A stretch of 64,000 nucleotides of DNA, taken from CAVRUH01 sp963822595. GTDB taxonomy: Bacteria; Chlamydiota; Chlamydiia; Chlamydiales; Waddliaceae. Of the stretch, positions 33,178 through 41,504 are shown piece after piece; position 1 is the stretch's first letter, and each line of letters opens with the position of its first letter. The DNA lies in contig CAWGIG010000001.1 in NCBI GenBank assembly GCA_963822595.1, forward strand, positions 806,001 through 870,000. The letters run 5' to 3'. The position numbers and the translations under genes are program-made. The notes beneath the pieces are model-generated. The model was not told where the DNA came from. It did not search any database and was given only the letters and a program-made list of their open reading frames with translations.

Positions 33178-35031
33178 TTAACGCTTTACATCGCGAATAT
33201 AATCTAGAACGATATCCGCTGTAAGCACTTGAGGGAGAATCTTGGTTTCACCATTGGGCATATAAATCACATAAAGTGGAACACCATTTCTTCCAAACTT
33301 ACTCAATTCCAGGGTGATCAACGGATCATTTTTTGTCCAATCAGCCTTCATTCTGACGATTCCATTATCGTTAAACATTTCATCGACTTCGGGAACAGTC
33401 AATGAATAATGATTTGTCTGACAAATCAAGCACCATTTTGCTGTGAAATCGACAAAAACAGGAATGCCTGCGTCGAGCAGATTTTGGACTCGGGTCGGAT
33501 GAAATCTAAGCCAAGTAGCCGTTTCCACCTTAGGATCGGCCATGGCAATTTCTGAGTCCATCGCGATCTCGGGTATAGGCGTACTTCTAGAAGCCTGATA
33601 AATGGTATAGCCTCCCACAGTAAGGAGCGCCAGGGCAATACCCATGCCTATCGTACGCGTTATTCGTTGATTAACCGGAGAACCCCATTTGCCATAGACC
33701 CAGCCTGCTAGGGCTAAGAATAAGAATCCTACCAACAAGGCAAATAATGCCATCCCATCTGTTTGGGCGACGAAAACCCATACGAGCCATAATACTGTAG
33801 CCAACATAACGAAGCCGAGAATTTCTTTGAATGTAATCATCCAGTTCCCCGGTTTTGGCAGGAATCGAATAAGACTCGGAAAGGCGCCAATCAGGAGGTA
33901 GGGCGATGCCATTCCAAGACCAAGGGATGTAAATATCAACATAGCCAACGGGGCAGACAAAGTGACGGCGAAACCTACGGCGGTTCCAAGAAACGGACCT
34001 GTGCAGGGTGTAGCGATTGTCGTTGCGAGAACTCCGCTAAAGAAAGAGGAAACGAGGCCCTCAGCCTTCCCTTGTTGAGCTCCTGCTTTCGATGCAATCC
34101 CTGCGCCCATCTCAAAAAGGCTAAAGAGACTTAAACTAAATAAAAAGATCACCGCAGCCAGGGCGGCCACAAAAAGGGGATCTTGAAGTTGAAAGCCCCA
34201 GCCCACGACTTGACCATAAGAGCGAAGCCATAGAATAGCGCCTGCCAAGACCCAGAAGGAAAGGACAACGCCAGCGGAAAAAGCTAGGCCGTGCTTAAAA
34301 ATTAGGGATCGCTTTTGACCGGACATCTTCACAAAGCTCAAAATTTTGAAGGAAATAACCGGCAACACGCAAGGCATAAGGTTCAGAATCATCCCCCCTA
34401 AAAACGCGAGGCTAATGGCCCAAAAGAATCCACCCTCGTAGGCGTTTTTATCTATTATAATAGGTGTTGTCTTTTTCTCCATTGGAGGCGGTATAAGTGC
34501 CTTAGCATAACGAATACTTGCAGTATTCTGTGGGTGTGGAAGCGGCGTTAACGAGGAAACAGGAAGGGAAACGGTAGGATTCGCAGCGCCGGGCATGCAA
34601 GTTTTGTCATCGCATACGACCCATCGAACTTGAGCTTTCATAGGGGCAGAATCTTTCTCTATAGTGGCAGGCGGGGTAATCGTTATAAGGAGGGTAAAGT
34701 CACTGTCGTAGCCGTAAAAAGTCCCTGCCTCCGTTACAAATTTCTTTGCAACCGGCCATTCGATATCCCCGACGGTAAAATCTTTAGGGAGAATAAAGGT
34801 GACTTGCGGGGCTAAGCCGTCATCCGAATCCTTAGCATAGGCATGCCATCCTGAATCTAAGGTAAAATGAATACCCATGGTAAAGGGATGTCCTGGCTGG
34901 ACAGTCATCTCCTCATTGAGGAGATTTACGGACACAGGCGAGGCAGATGCCCCTTGAAATAGGCACATGAAGAGGAGAAAAAGGCCTATTCCGAACGTCT
35001 TTAGCATACTTTTATTGACAAATTTATCCAT
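33178..35031 (-). CDS. dsbD: Thiol:disulfide interchange protein DsbD
   Basis: Moves electrons from cytosolic thioredoxin across the inner membrane to periplasmic disulfide isomerases. 617 aa: signal sequence, an N-terminal periplasmic immunoglobulin-like domain (to about 165) with Cys pair CDDKTCMPG, an eight-helix transmembrane domain with the redox Cys in LNLMPCVLPVISFKILSFVK and TTIATPCTGPFLGTAVGFA, and a C-terminal thioredoxin domain with the active site DFTAKWCLICQTNHYSL. Chlamydial outer-membrane complexes are heavily disulfide cross-linked, so this is a central envelope protein. It is divergent from exbB with a 73-base gap, the same arrangement as CT595-CT596. Confidence 0.95.
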   Translation of the reverse strand: MDKFVNKSMLKTFGIGLFLLFMCLFQGASASPVSVNLLNEEMTVQPGHPFTMGIHFTLDSGWHAYAKDSDDGLAPQVTFILPKDFTVGDIEWPVAKKFVTEAGTFYGYDSDFTLLITITPPATIEKDSAPMKAQVRWVVCDDKTCMPGAANPTVSLPVSSLTPLPHPQNTASIRYAKALIPPPMEKKTTPIIIDKNAYEGGFFWAISLAFLGGMILNLMPCVLPVISFKILSFVKMSGQKRSLIFKHGLAFSAGVVLSFWVLAGAILWLRSYGQVVGWGFQLQDPLFVAALAAVIFLFSLSLFSLFEMGAGIASKAGAQQGKAEGLVSSFFSGVLATTIATPCTGPFLGTAVGFAVTLSAPLAMLIFTSLGLGMASPYLLIGAFPSLIRFLPKPGNWMITFKEILGFVMLATVLWLVWVFVAQTDGMALFALLVGFLFLALAGWVYGKWGSPVNQRITRTIGMGIALALLTVGGYTIYQASRSTPIPEIAMDSEIAMADPKVETATWLRFHPTRVQNLLDAGIPVFVDFTAKWCLICQTNHYSLTVPEVDEMFNDNGIVRMKADWTKNDPLITLELSKFGRNGVPLYVIYMPNGETKILPQVLTADIVLDYIRDVKR

Positions 35032-35104
35032 ATGAGTTATCCAATTACTTAATCAAAATTCCTATTAGAATAAACGATTATTAATTTTTTGTAAAGGATC
35101 AATC

Positions 35105-35824
35105 ATGCAAAGTAACCCTTTTGTTTTAGCTTTTACCAGTTCTGATTTTCTAGGAAAGCTCATATTTATAGCCTTAATTGCAACTTCTATTAGTTGTTGG
35201 ATTACTTTAATACATAAGACATTAATGACTAATAGGGCTAAAAAGTACTCCAGTTCCTTTGAAGCCTTCTTTATCAACCAAAGCAATAGACCCCTAGACC
35301 TCCAGAATGATTCTGTCTTTAAAAGCCAGAATCCTAATCCTTTTTATATGATTTATAAGGTTTTAAGGAAGCAAACTATCGATTTATTGAATAAAAACCA
35401 CAAATTTGGACTAACTGAGGGGGAGGGATCCTATTTGACCTCAAATGACATCGATTTTCTTGAATCCCACCTTATGGTAAGCATTGCCCACGAAACAAAA
35501 GGCTTGGAAAAGAACCTGTATCTCCTATCCACCATCGTCGGTCTAGCCCCGCTTTTGGGTTTATTGGGCACCGTTTGGGGGATTTTGATCACTTTTTCGG
35601 ATCTACAGACCCAGTCCGGTGGCGGGAACAGCCAGGAAATGCTAGGAGGCCTATCCCTTGCCCTAACCACGACTGTCCTTGGGCTCGTATCGGCCATCCC
35701 GGCTCTGATAGCCTACAATTACCTCAAAAACAGCGTACGTGACCTAGAAACCGAGATGGAAGGGTTCTCAACGCTCATTTTATCCTCCGTTGAACTTCAG
35801 TACCGCAAAGTGGACCTTTCATGA
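35105..35824 (+). CDS. exbB: ExbB/TolQ-family proton channel
   Basis: 239 aa with three transmembrane helices: near 20-40 (LIFIALIATSISCWITLI), about 145-165 (LGLLGTVWGILITFSDL) and about 180-205 (TTVLGLVSAIPALIAYNYL). The last two match the conserved MotA/TolQ/ExbB channel core. With ExbD/TolR it uses the proton gradient to energise a TolA/TonB-type protein. The neighbours tolB and pal show it serves as TolQ here. A G/A-rich AAAGGA lies seven bases before the ATG. The stop overlaps exbD by four bases. Confidence 0.92.
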   Translation: MQSNPFVLAFTSSDFLGKLIFIALIATSISCWITLIHKTLMTNRAKKYSSSFEAFFINQSNRPLDLQNDSVFKSQNPNPFYMIYKVLRKQTIDLLNKNHKFGLTEGEGSYLTSNDIDFLESHLMVSIAHETKGLEKNLYLLSTIVGLAPLLGLLGTVWGILITFSDLQTQSGGGNSQEMLGGLSLALTTTVLGLVSAIPALIAYNYLKNSVRDLETEMEGFSTLILSSVELQYRKVDLS

Positions 35825-36246
35825 GAAGAAAATCTCTGCGTGCAAAAGGTTCCATAGTTGACGAACCTGCAATGAATCTCACTCCCCTCATCGACGTTGT
35901 CTTTGTGATTTTGATTATTTTTATCGTTATTGCTCCGATTTTGAATGTGGATAATGTGGATTTGGCAGGTTCATCTCCTATTCTAAATGAGAGAAACGTA
36001 TCCCTAAAAGATAGCGGACCCATTTCAATACATGTGCGTGCGGATAATTCAGTTTATCTGAATAATCGTCGCATTGAATTAAATCAGCTTGCGGAGGGGT
36101 TAAGATTAGAAAAGATGAAGCACCCTGGTGTAAAGCCTCAGGTTTACCACGACAAAAAGGCCCATTTTGGAACCTATCAGTCGATAAAAAATGCTGCAGA
36201 AATTGCAGGTTTCGATGAAATGGAAATTGTTTTGAGACCGGCCTAA
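35821..36246 (+). CDS. exbD: ExbD/TolR-family protein
   Basis: 141 aa with one N-terminal transmembrane helix whose Asp is the proton carrier (MNLTPLIDVVFVILIIFIVI, Asp about residue 25) and a periplasmic domain (KDSGPISIHVRADNSVYLNN). It is the partner of ExbB/TolQ. Start and stop overlap the neighbours by 4 and 1 bases, so the operon is tightly coupled. Confidence 0.92.
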   Translation: MRRKSLRAKGSIVDEPAMNLTPLIDVVFVILIIFIVIAPILNVDNVDLAGSSPILNERNVSLKDSGPISIHVRADNSVYLNNRRIELNQLAEGLRLEKMKHPGVKPQVYHDKKAHFGTYQSIKNAAEIAGFDEMEIVLRPA

Positions 36247-37160
36247 TGCGACGCAAAAACACCTTTAAAACGATCTGCGCTTGGGTTATATCGTTCCACC
36301 TCCTGCTTATTTTTTGGTGCATTTGGACGGGAACCACCCCTCCTGTAAAAAAGATTCCTGAAAAGCTTATCGTCACGACAGTATCTGTAAAAAATAATCA
36401 GGCTATGAACTCGTCGAAACCGGCAAAAGCGCCTGAACCTATAGCCATGGCAGCGCCTATTCCACCACCACCACCCGCGCCGGAGCCAGAGCCTGTAGCG
36501 GAGCCCGAACCCGAGCCGGAACCTGAACCTGAGCCGGAGCCGATTCCTACGCCGAAGCCTAAGCCCAAACCTAAGCCCGAGGCGAAGCCTGAAGCAAAAC
36601 CCAAGCCGAAGCCTCTCCCTAAAAAGGAAACAAAGCCTAAGGAGCCGCCCAAAAAAGAAACGAAGCCCGTTTGCAAAGAGCCGCCGCCGATAAAGAAGCC
36701 GGTTGTTAAAAAAACACCCCCACCGCCTGCCAAGCCTCAGGTTTCAAAAGAAGACTTAAAAAAACAGGAATTGATTGCGAAAGCTCAAGCCTTGTTTGCC
36801 CAAGCTGGTACAAATTCGAGCAAAAAGGCTACAACGGACTCGAAATTAGTCAGTCTAGGGACAATTGGCAAGTTACAAATCGATAGTCCGGGAAACATGA
36901 CAGATAAAGAACGGCGCTATCAAGACATCCTAGCGTCGCACCTAAAGGATCGCTTACGCTTCCCTGACTATGGAGAAGTTAAAATCAAGCTGACCTTGGG
37001 GAGCTCCGGAAAAGTCCTTAAAGTGGAGGTGGTAAGTTCTAAGAGCGACGAAAATCGTAATTATGCAACGCGAACACTTCCGGGCATCTTATTCCCAAGC
37101 TTCGATACCTTCATCAAAGAAGACAAATACACTTTTTCCATCACCCTCAGAAATGATTAA
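36246..37160 (+). CDS. TonB/TolA-like periplasm-spanning protein (CT598 position)
   Basis: 304 aa. A single N-terminal anchor helix (TICAWVISFHLLLIFWCIW) is followed by a long Pro-Glu-Lys spacer (about 60-180: repeats of PEPEPE, PKPKPKP, PPKKETKP) that would cross the periplasm. The C-terminal TonB/TolA-like domain (about 220-300) has VKIKLTLGSSGKVLKVEVVS, typical of the TonB fold. It is energised by ExbB/ExbD and passes force to TolB/Pal. The corresponding Chlamydia gene CT598 lies at the same place. The stop is followed by the inverted repeat 37169-37270. Confidence 0.83.
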   Translation: MRRKNTFKTICAWVISFHLLLIFWCIWTGTTPPVKKIPEKLIVTTVSVKNNQAMNSSKPAKAPEPIAMAAPIPPPPPAPEPEPVAEPEPEPEPEPEPEPIPTPKPKPKPKPEAKPEAKPKPKPLPKKETKPKEPPKKETKPVCKEPPPIKKPVVKKTPPPPAKPQVSKEDLKKQELIAKAQALFAQAGTNSSKKATTDSKLVSLGTIGKLQIDSPGNMTDKERRYQDILASHLKDRLRFPDYGEVKIKLTLGSSGKVLKVEVVSSKSDENRNYATRTLPGILFPSFDTFIKEDKYTFSITLRND

Positions 37161-37168
37161 CATATACC

Positions 37169-37270
37169 TTTTTTACCCACTATTCAACGCGGATACGCGG
37201 GGACGCGGAGGATAAAAAAATAATTCTTTTTCCTCCGCGTCTCCGCGTTGAACAGTGGGTAGAAAAAAAA
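37169..37270. repeat. Inverted repeat between the TolA-like gene and tolB
   Basis: ACCCACTATTCAACGCGG on the left pairs with the complement CCGCGTTGAACAGTGGGT on the right; both arms go on into CGCGGAGG/CCTCCGCG around an A/T loop. The left arm has about eight extra bases. It sits between two genes on the same strand, so it may cut the Tol operon or adjust levels downstream. Confidence 0.82.
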
Positions 37271-37339
37271 CATTGCTATCAATACCCATTCCGAGTTTTG
37301 ATATCCTTATTAAAACAATAAAACTATGGATAAACCCCA

Positions 37340-38608
37340 ATGTCGAAGTTAATTTTCCTTATTCTTTTTCTCTTCCCGATAATCGCCCAGGCCGATGAAG
37401 AAATCATCGTTCAAGTCTCCACAGAAAACACACTCGTACCTATCGTAATGTCATCTTTCAAAGACGATCAATCGGGTTTCAAGAAAGAATACATTAAAAA
37501 ACTCGAAGATGTCCTTCGCTTTGACCTGAATCATAATGGAATGAACACTATCGCAAATAACGGTGCCTATGCCATCGATGTCCGCATTCACGATCAAAAA
37601 ATAGATGCCTCCATAAAATCCCTTCAAGGAAACGGCGGATCTTCCGCAAAAGATATCGCTCTCACTGGAAATATCAACGAAGACAGGCGCATCATCCATA
37701 AACTTGCAGACGAATTTCATAAAACGCAATTTGGTGTTCCAGGGATTGCTACAAGTCGTTTTCTATATACAAACAAAATGGAAAAAAACGGAAAATCCAT
37801 ATCGGAGGTGTGGGAAGCCGATTACGACGGACACAACGCCACCCAAATCACGCGTAATGGGGGATTTTGCATTACCCCTTGCTATATTCCACCTGATGCA
37901 GGACACCTCCCAGGCAGCTTTCTTTATGTCTCCTACAAAACCGGACAACCCAAAATTTATATCTCCACCCTTAATAGCGGCATCGGAAAGCGTGTCAGCT
38001 ACCTCGGCGGAAACCAATTCATGCCGGCAATGACGCGCCAACGCGACCAAATGGCATTCATCAGCGACATCACAGGAAATCCTGATCTATTTGTTCTCCC
38101 TTTTGGTAAAGATGGTAGGCCAAGCGAAAAGCCACGCAAATTATATACAACTCCAAAAGGTACCCAGGGAACCCCTAGCTTTAGTCCGGACGGGAGCAAG
38201 ATCGCTTTTGTATCGAATAAAGACGGTGCGCCTCGGATTTATATCATGAATGTTCCTGCTCCAGGTACCTCTCTCAAGGACATTAAGCCATTGCTCATTT
38301 CGAAAGCGTGTCAAGAAAGCACCGCGCCGGCATGGTCGCCGGATGGAACAAAAATTGCTTATTGCGCGACAGTAAAAGGGGTAAGACAGATTTGGATTTA
38401 TGACATTCTCAAGAAAACTGAGAAGCAATTGACCCAAGGAAGTGGAAATAAAGAGAATCCCGCATGGGCTGCGAACAGTTTGCACCTTGTTTTCAACTCG
38501 ACAGGAAATAACAACAGCGAGTTGTATCTCGTTAATCTAAAGCAACCTAAGGTTGTAAAGATTTCCTCTGGACCCGGAGAAAAACATTTTCCAAACTTTT
38601 CACCTTAA
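37340..38608 (+). CDS. tolB: Tol-Pal system periplasmic protein TolB
   Basis: 422 aa with a signal peptide (LIFLILFLFPIIAQADEE), an N-terminal mixed domain to about 150 and a C-terminal six-bladed propeller with the repeated TolB motif seen as GTPSFSPDGSKIAFVSNKDG, APAWSPDGTKIAYCATVKG and NPAWAANSLHLVFNSTGN. It binds Pal and TolA and helps constrict the outer membrane at division. The pal gene follows 67 bases later. Confidence 0.95.
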   Translation: MSKLIFLILFLFPIIAQADEEIIVQVSTENTLVPIVMSSFKDDQSGFKKEYIKKLEDVLRFDLNHNGMNTIANNGAYAIDVRIHDQKIDASIKSLQGNGGSSAKDIALTGNINEDRRIIHKLADEFHKTQFGVPGIATSRFLYTNKMEKNGKSISEVWEADYDGHNATQITRNGGFCITPCYIPPDAGHLPGSFLYVSYKTGQPKIYISTLNSGIGKRVSYLGGNQFMPAMTRQRDQMAFISDITGNPDLFVLPFGKDGRPSEKPRKLYTTPKGTQGTPSFSPDGSKIAFVSNKDGAPRIYIMNVPAPGTSLKDIKPLLISKACQESTAPAWSPDGTKIAYCATVKGVRQIWIYDILKKTEKQLTQGSGNKENPAWAANSLHLVFNSTGNNNSELYLVNLKQPKVVKISSGPGEKHFPNFSP

Positions 38609-38675
38609 TTTTTTTGATCAATTTAGTCAAATCTGATACTATGCAAATCTATTGAATTACAAAGTTGAGGTTACC

Positions 38676-39380
38676 ATGAAAACAGTAAAATTATGCACAC
38701 TCCTGATGGTCCTTCTGACTTTTACAGGATGTACTCGTTCCTCTGAAGATGTTTGGGATGATACAAAGACTGCAACCAGACACTTAGAAAAAGGAATTAA
38801 GAGTATCTGCGGCGTCCAAGACCACTCTCGCCCTGTTCACCGTCGCGAAGACTTCCTTTGCTCGGATGGCAGTTCCTACAGTCCAAGAGGTGGTGGCAAT
38901 GGCAATGAGTCTGATTTCCTTACTCTGCCTGACGATCCATCGCCTACAGCGACAATGGCAAGTATTAGCCCAGGCGACCCTGGCAGCAATGTTCCGGGCG
39001 TTGAAGCTTTTCAAGATCCGCAAAATAATCCTGAACTTCGCGGGATCTTTCAGAACATCACGTTCCCTCTTAATAGCAGTTTGATTAAGGGAACGGAAAA
39101 CATGGACACGATCCGTGCCATTGCTGATTATGCAAAATCGCATCAGAACCTTTATATCTTCGTTGAAGGTCACTGCGATGAAAGAGGTGCCGAAGCCTAC
39201 AACTTTGCTCTAGGTTCTCGAAGAAGCAACACTGTTTCCGAAGCCCTTGTAGCTCATGGTGTAGATCCGCAAAGACTTTTTACAGTATCCTACGGAAAGG
39301 AAAGACCCCTTGTTCAAGGAAACGATGAGGAATCTCACTCCTTAAACAGACGCGCGCAATTTAAAGTCTACTGGCAGTAA
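38676..39380 (+). CDS. pal: Peptidoglycan-associated lipoprotein Pal
   Basis: 234 aa from ATG 38676, where GAGG lies five bases upstream. Lipobox LLTFTGC at about residues 15-21. A Ser/Asp/Pro-rich linker of about 90 residues leads to an OmpA-like domain: ITFPLNSSLIKGTENM, IFVEGHCDERGAEAYNFALG, RRSNTVSEALVAHGVD, TVSYGKERPLVQGNDE. These bind the diaminopimelate stem of peptidoglycan. The linker is longer than in E. coli Pal (173 aa). It is part of the tolB-pal-LysM-murI run. Confidence 0.94.
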   Translation: MKTVKLCTLLMVLLTFTGCTRSSEDVWDDTKTATRHLEKGIKSICGVQDHSRPVHRREDFLCSDGSSYSPRGGGNGNESDFLTLPDDPSPTATMASISPGDPGSNVPGVEAFQDPQNNPELRGIFQNITFPLNSSLIKGTENMDTIRAIADYAKSHQNLYIFVEGHCDERGAEAYNFALGSRRSNTVSEALVAHGVDPQRLFTVSYGKERPLVQGNDEESHSLNRRAQFKVYWQ

Positions 39381-39389
39381 AAATAAAGT

Positions 39390-39995
39390 ATGTTACGCAT
39401 TATCATTTTCGGAATCGCTTTTATTATCTCGCAAGAAGTATATGCTGCTCCAAACCAGTCGGTAAGGAGCAGTTCCTATCTCCCGGATAAAATCGATGAC
39501 CTTCAGACAGAAGTTGCCAATCACACTACCGAGATCAGAATCATCGAAGAAAAAATGAAAAATCAGTTGATCATTCTTGAATCTATCCGAGACCAACTCC
39601 AAGATACGACACAGTCGCAGAAGGATATGGTCAAAAACAGTTCCGTTACATTGGAGAATCGAATCCTAGCCTTGGAATCATCCATGAAAAGCATGAGTGC
39701 AGACCTTCGTCAAATGCAAACGCATGCAAACGAAACTGCGAATGCTTTGAAGCAATACAAGCAAAAGATTGCCGAGCAAGGGGACAATATCGATACCATC
39801 CAAAAAACGCTAAAGACCTTACTTGAAGCAATGCAGGTTACAGCAACAGCCTCGACGAAGACTTATACTGTGCAATCCGGTGACAGTCTTGGAGCGATTG
39901 CAAAGAGAAATAAAACAACAGTCAAAGAAATCTTAAATCTCAACAATCTACCGAATGAGAAAATCTTTGTTGGGCAAACTCTAAAAATTCCATGA
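39390..39995 (+). CDS. Coiled-coil LysM protein (CT601/YbgF-like position)
   Basis: 201 aa with a signal peptide (MLRIIIFGIAFIISQEVYAA), a central coiled coil (about 30-145; KIDDLQTEVANHTTEIRIIE, SMKSMSADLRQMQTHANETA) and a C-terminal LysM peptidoglycan-binding domain (YTVQSGDSLGAIAKRNKTTV, NEKIFVGQTLKIP). The coiled coil corresponds in place and style to CpoB/YbgF of the Tol operon; the LysM is like NlpD. It would anchor at the cell wall. The stop overlaps murI by four bases. Confidence 0.85.
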   Translation: MLRIIIFGIAFIISQEVYAAPNQSVRSSSYLPDKIDDLQTEVANHTTEIRIIEEKMKNQLIILESIRDQLQDTTQSQKDMVKNSSVTLENRILALESSMKSMSADLRQMQTHANETANALKQYKQKIAEQGDNIDTIQKTLKTLLEAMQVTATASTKTYTVQSGDSLGAIAKRNKTTVKEILNLNNLPNEKIFVGQTLKIP

Positions 39996-40792
39996 GCCGA
40001 TCTAGAGCCATCGGCATCTTTGATTCGGGACTTGGCGGGCTGACTGTGATGAAACAGATCATGCACGCTCTCCCGAACGAGAATCTGATTTATTTTGGTG
40101 ACACAGCTAGGGTTCCCTATGGCGAGAAAAGTCCCGAAACAATTTTGCGTTATTCTATTGAGAACACTGAATTTCTCATGGAACATCAGGTAAAGGCCAT
40201 CGTTGTAGCGTGTAATACAGCTACAGCTTGCGCTCTTGATGAACTCAGCCGTAAGTTTGACGTGCCACTGATAGGGGTCATTGAGCCTGGAGTCGAAAAA
40301 GCTGTGGAGGTAAGCTCCGGGGGTAAAATTGCTGTTTTGGGAACGCGTGTCACTATCAATTCAGGGATATACCAAAGAGAGATCATGAGATGGAACCCAC
40401 GCGCCACGGTTTTATCGATAGCCTGTCCTTTATTGGTTCATCTTGTGGAGGAAAATTTTATTTCGCATCCTGCAACGCGTTTGATACTGAAGGAGTATTT
40501 AAAATCACTCCACATAGAGGAGGTCGATACGGTTTTGTTGGGATGCACGCATTATCCTCTCCTGACTCATTTGATTGAAGAGGAATTGGGACCTGATAAG
40601 AATGTGATAAATTCAGCGGCGGCCTGTGCAGAAAAGCTTCGCAAATTATTAAATTTAAAGGATTTAGTTAATGATCAAAAGGGTGTCGTCTCGCACAAAT
40701 TTTTTGTTTCAGACGATCCGCACAAGTTTCAGTCCATGGGAAAAGACTTCTTAGGCATGCCCATAGAAATCACCAGGGTCTCAAGAATTTAA
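39992..40792 (+). CDS. murI: Glutamate racemase MurI
   Basis: Converts L- to D-glutamate for peptidoglycan. 266 aa with the two catalytic Cys in VVACNTATACAL (about 71) and LLGCTHYPLLTHLI (about 183), the substrate motif FDSGLGGLTVMKQI and FGDTARVPYGEKS. Chlamydia itself lacks murI and is reported to use DapF, so this gene marks an environmental lineage. The overlap with the LysM gene couples cell-wall precursor supply to the Tol-Pal operon. Confidence 0.96.
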   Translation: MSRSRAIGIFDSGLGGLTVMKQIMHALPNENLIYFGDTARVPYGEKSPETILRYSIENTEFLMEHQVKAIVVACNTATACALDELSRKFDVPLIGVIEPGVEKAVEVSSGGKIAVLGTRVTINSGIYQREIMRWNPRATVLSIACPLLVHLVEENFISHPATRLILKEYLKSLHIEEVDTVLLGCTHYPLLTHLIEEELGPDKNVINSAAACAEKLRKLLNLKDLVNDQKGVVSHKFFVSDDPHKFQSMGKDFLGMPIEITRVSRI

Positions 40793-40796
40793 AATT

Positions 40797-41098
40797 ATGT
40801 TACCCAAAAATAGACAGCCTGTGCACCCCGGAGAGGTACTTTCAGAGGAGTTTTTGAAGCCCTTAAACCTCTCGCAGAAAAGCTTTGCTGAGCATTTAGG
40901 AGGAACATGGACGCAGCCAAAAGTAAATGCGATTGTTAATAGAAAAGGGGGGTAACCGAGTCTATTGCCCTTGATTTTGCTGATGTTTTCGGAACATCTC
41001 CCGAATTTTGGCTCAATCTACAAATACGTTATAATTTATGGAATGCAATGCATGGTCATAAAAAAATACGCCGTCTACCGTTGCTTAAAGCAGCATAA
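40797..41098 (+). pseudogene. HigA-type antitoxin, frameshifted, no adjacent toxin
   Basis: It starts MLPKNRQPVHPGEVLSEEFL, the conserved opening of the HigA/VapI helix-turn-helix antitoxins, and runs 52 codons to a stop at 40953. One base later in frame the homologous sequence resumes: VTESIALDFADVFGTSPEFW, LNLQIRYNLWNAMHGHKK, ending at 41098. The break is in a run of six G (40947-40952); seven would restore the full ~100-aa protein. It begins 4 bases after murI, so no higB fits upstream, and none follows. It is an orphan antitoxin remnant, or a phase-variable or sequencing-error version of one. Confidence 0.85.
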
Positions 41099-41228
41099 AA
41101 ATATTCAAAGGTATATCTATTCATTAGTCCTTCCTTTCCTAATAACCCCCTAAAACTAGGGGATTTGCAATTAATTAAAGAATTTCCTATAATGAAGGTA
41201 CGTAATGATCCCAACAAAGGATGTTATT

Positions 41229-41459
41229 ATGTGGAATATTGACGAGATAATCATGAAATATTGGGAAGCCAAAGACCCTAGAGATAAGAAAAACATCGAG
41301 TTGCGTTGTTACCAAGAATTTAAAAATTCCGAATACGACCTTACCATGATCGATTATCTCAGAGAAAATGACTGCAACGACCTTGCTGATGAAATGGAGC
41401 ATTTTGCTAAACTTCATCAAAAGGTCCCTCATCGGCACGAGAAACGACTCGCTGCTTAG
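41229..41459 (+). CDS. Small hypothetical protein
   Basis: 76 aa starting MWNIDEIIMKYWEAKD. The start is set by AAAGGA seven bases upstream, although the frame is open eight codons further. It is charged and helical (RDKKNIELRCYQEFKNSEYD, DYLRENDCNDLADEMEHFAK) with no membrane segment. No family is recognised. A short hairpin (CCCCTA/TAGGGG, 41147-41162) precedes it. Good codon structure and the ribosome site argue it is real. Confidence 0.55.
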   Translation: MWNIDEIIMKYWEAKDPRDKKNIELRCYQEFKNSEYDLTMIDYLRENDCNDLADEMEHFAKLHQKVPHRHEKRLAA

Positions 41460-41504
41460 TAATGCAGATCACGGCGTGCCGTGCGGAGGGGCGGTACGCT
41501 GCTG

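Noticed and set aside
36398..36733. Open Gly/Ser-rich frame on the minus strand
   Set aside because: It is the antisense of the Pro-Glu-Lys codon repeats of the TolA-like gene; the GSGSGSG pattern simply mirrors PEPEPEP codons.
41147..41162. CCCCTA/TAGGGG hairpin as a terminator
   Set aside because: The stem is only six bases with no T-run after it; too weak to call.
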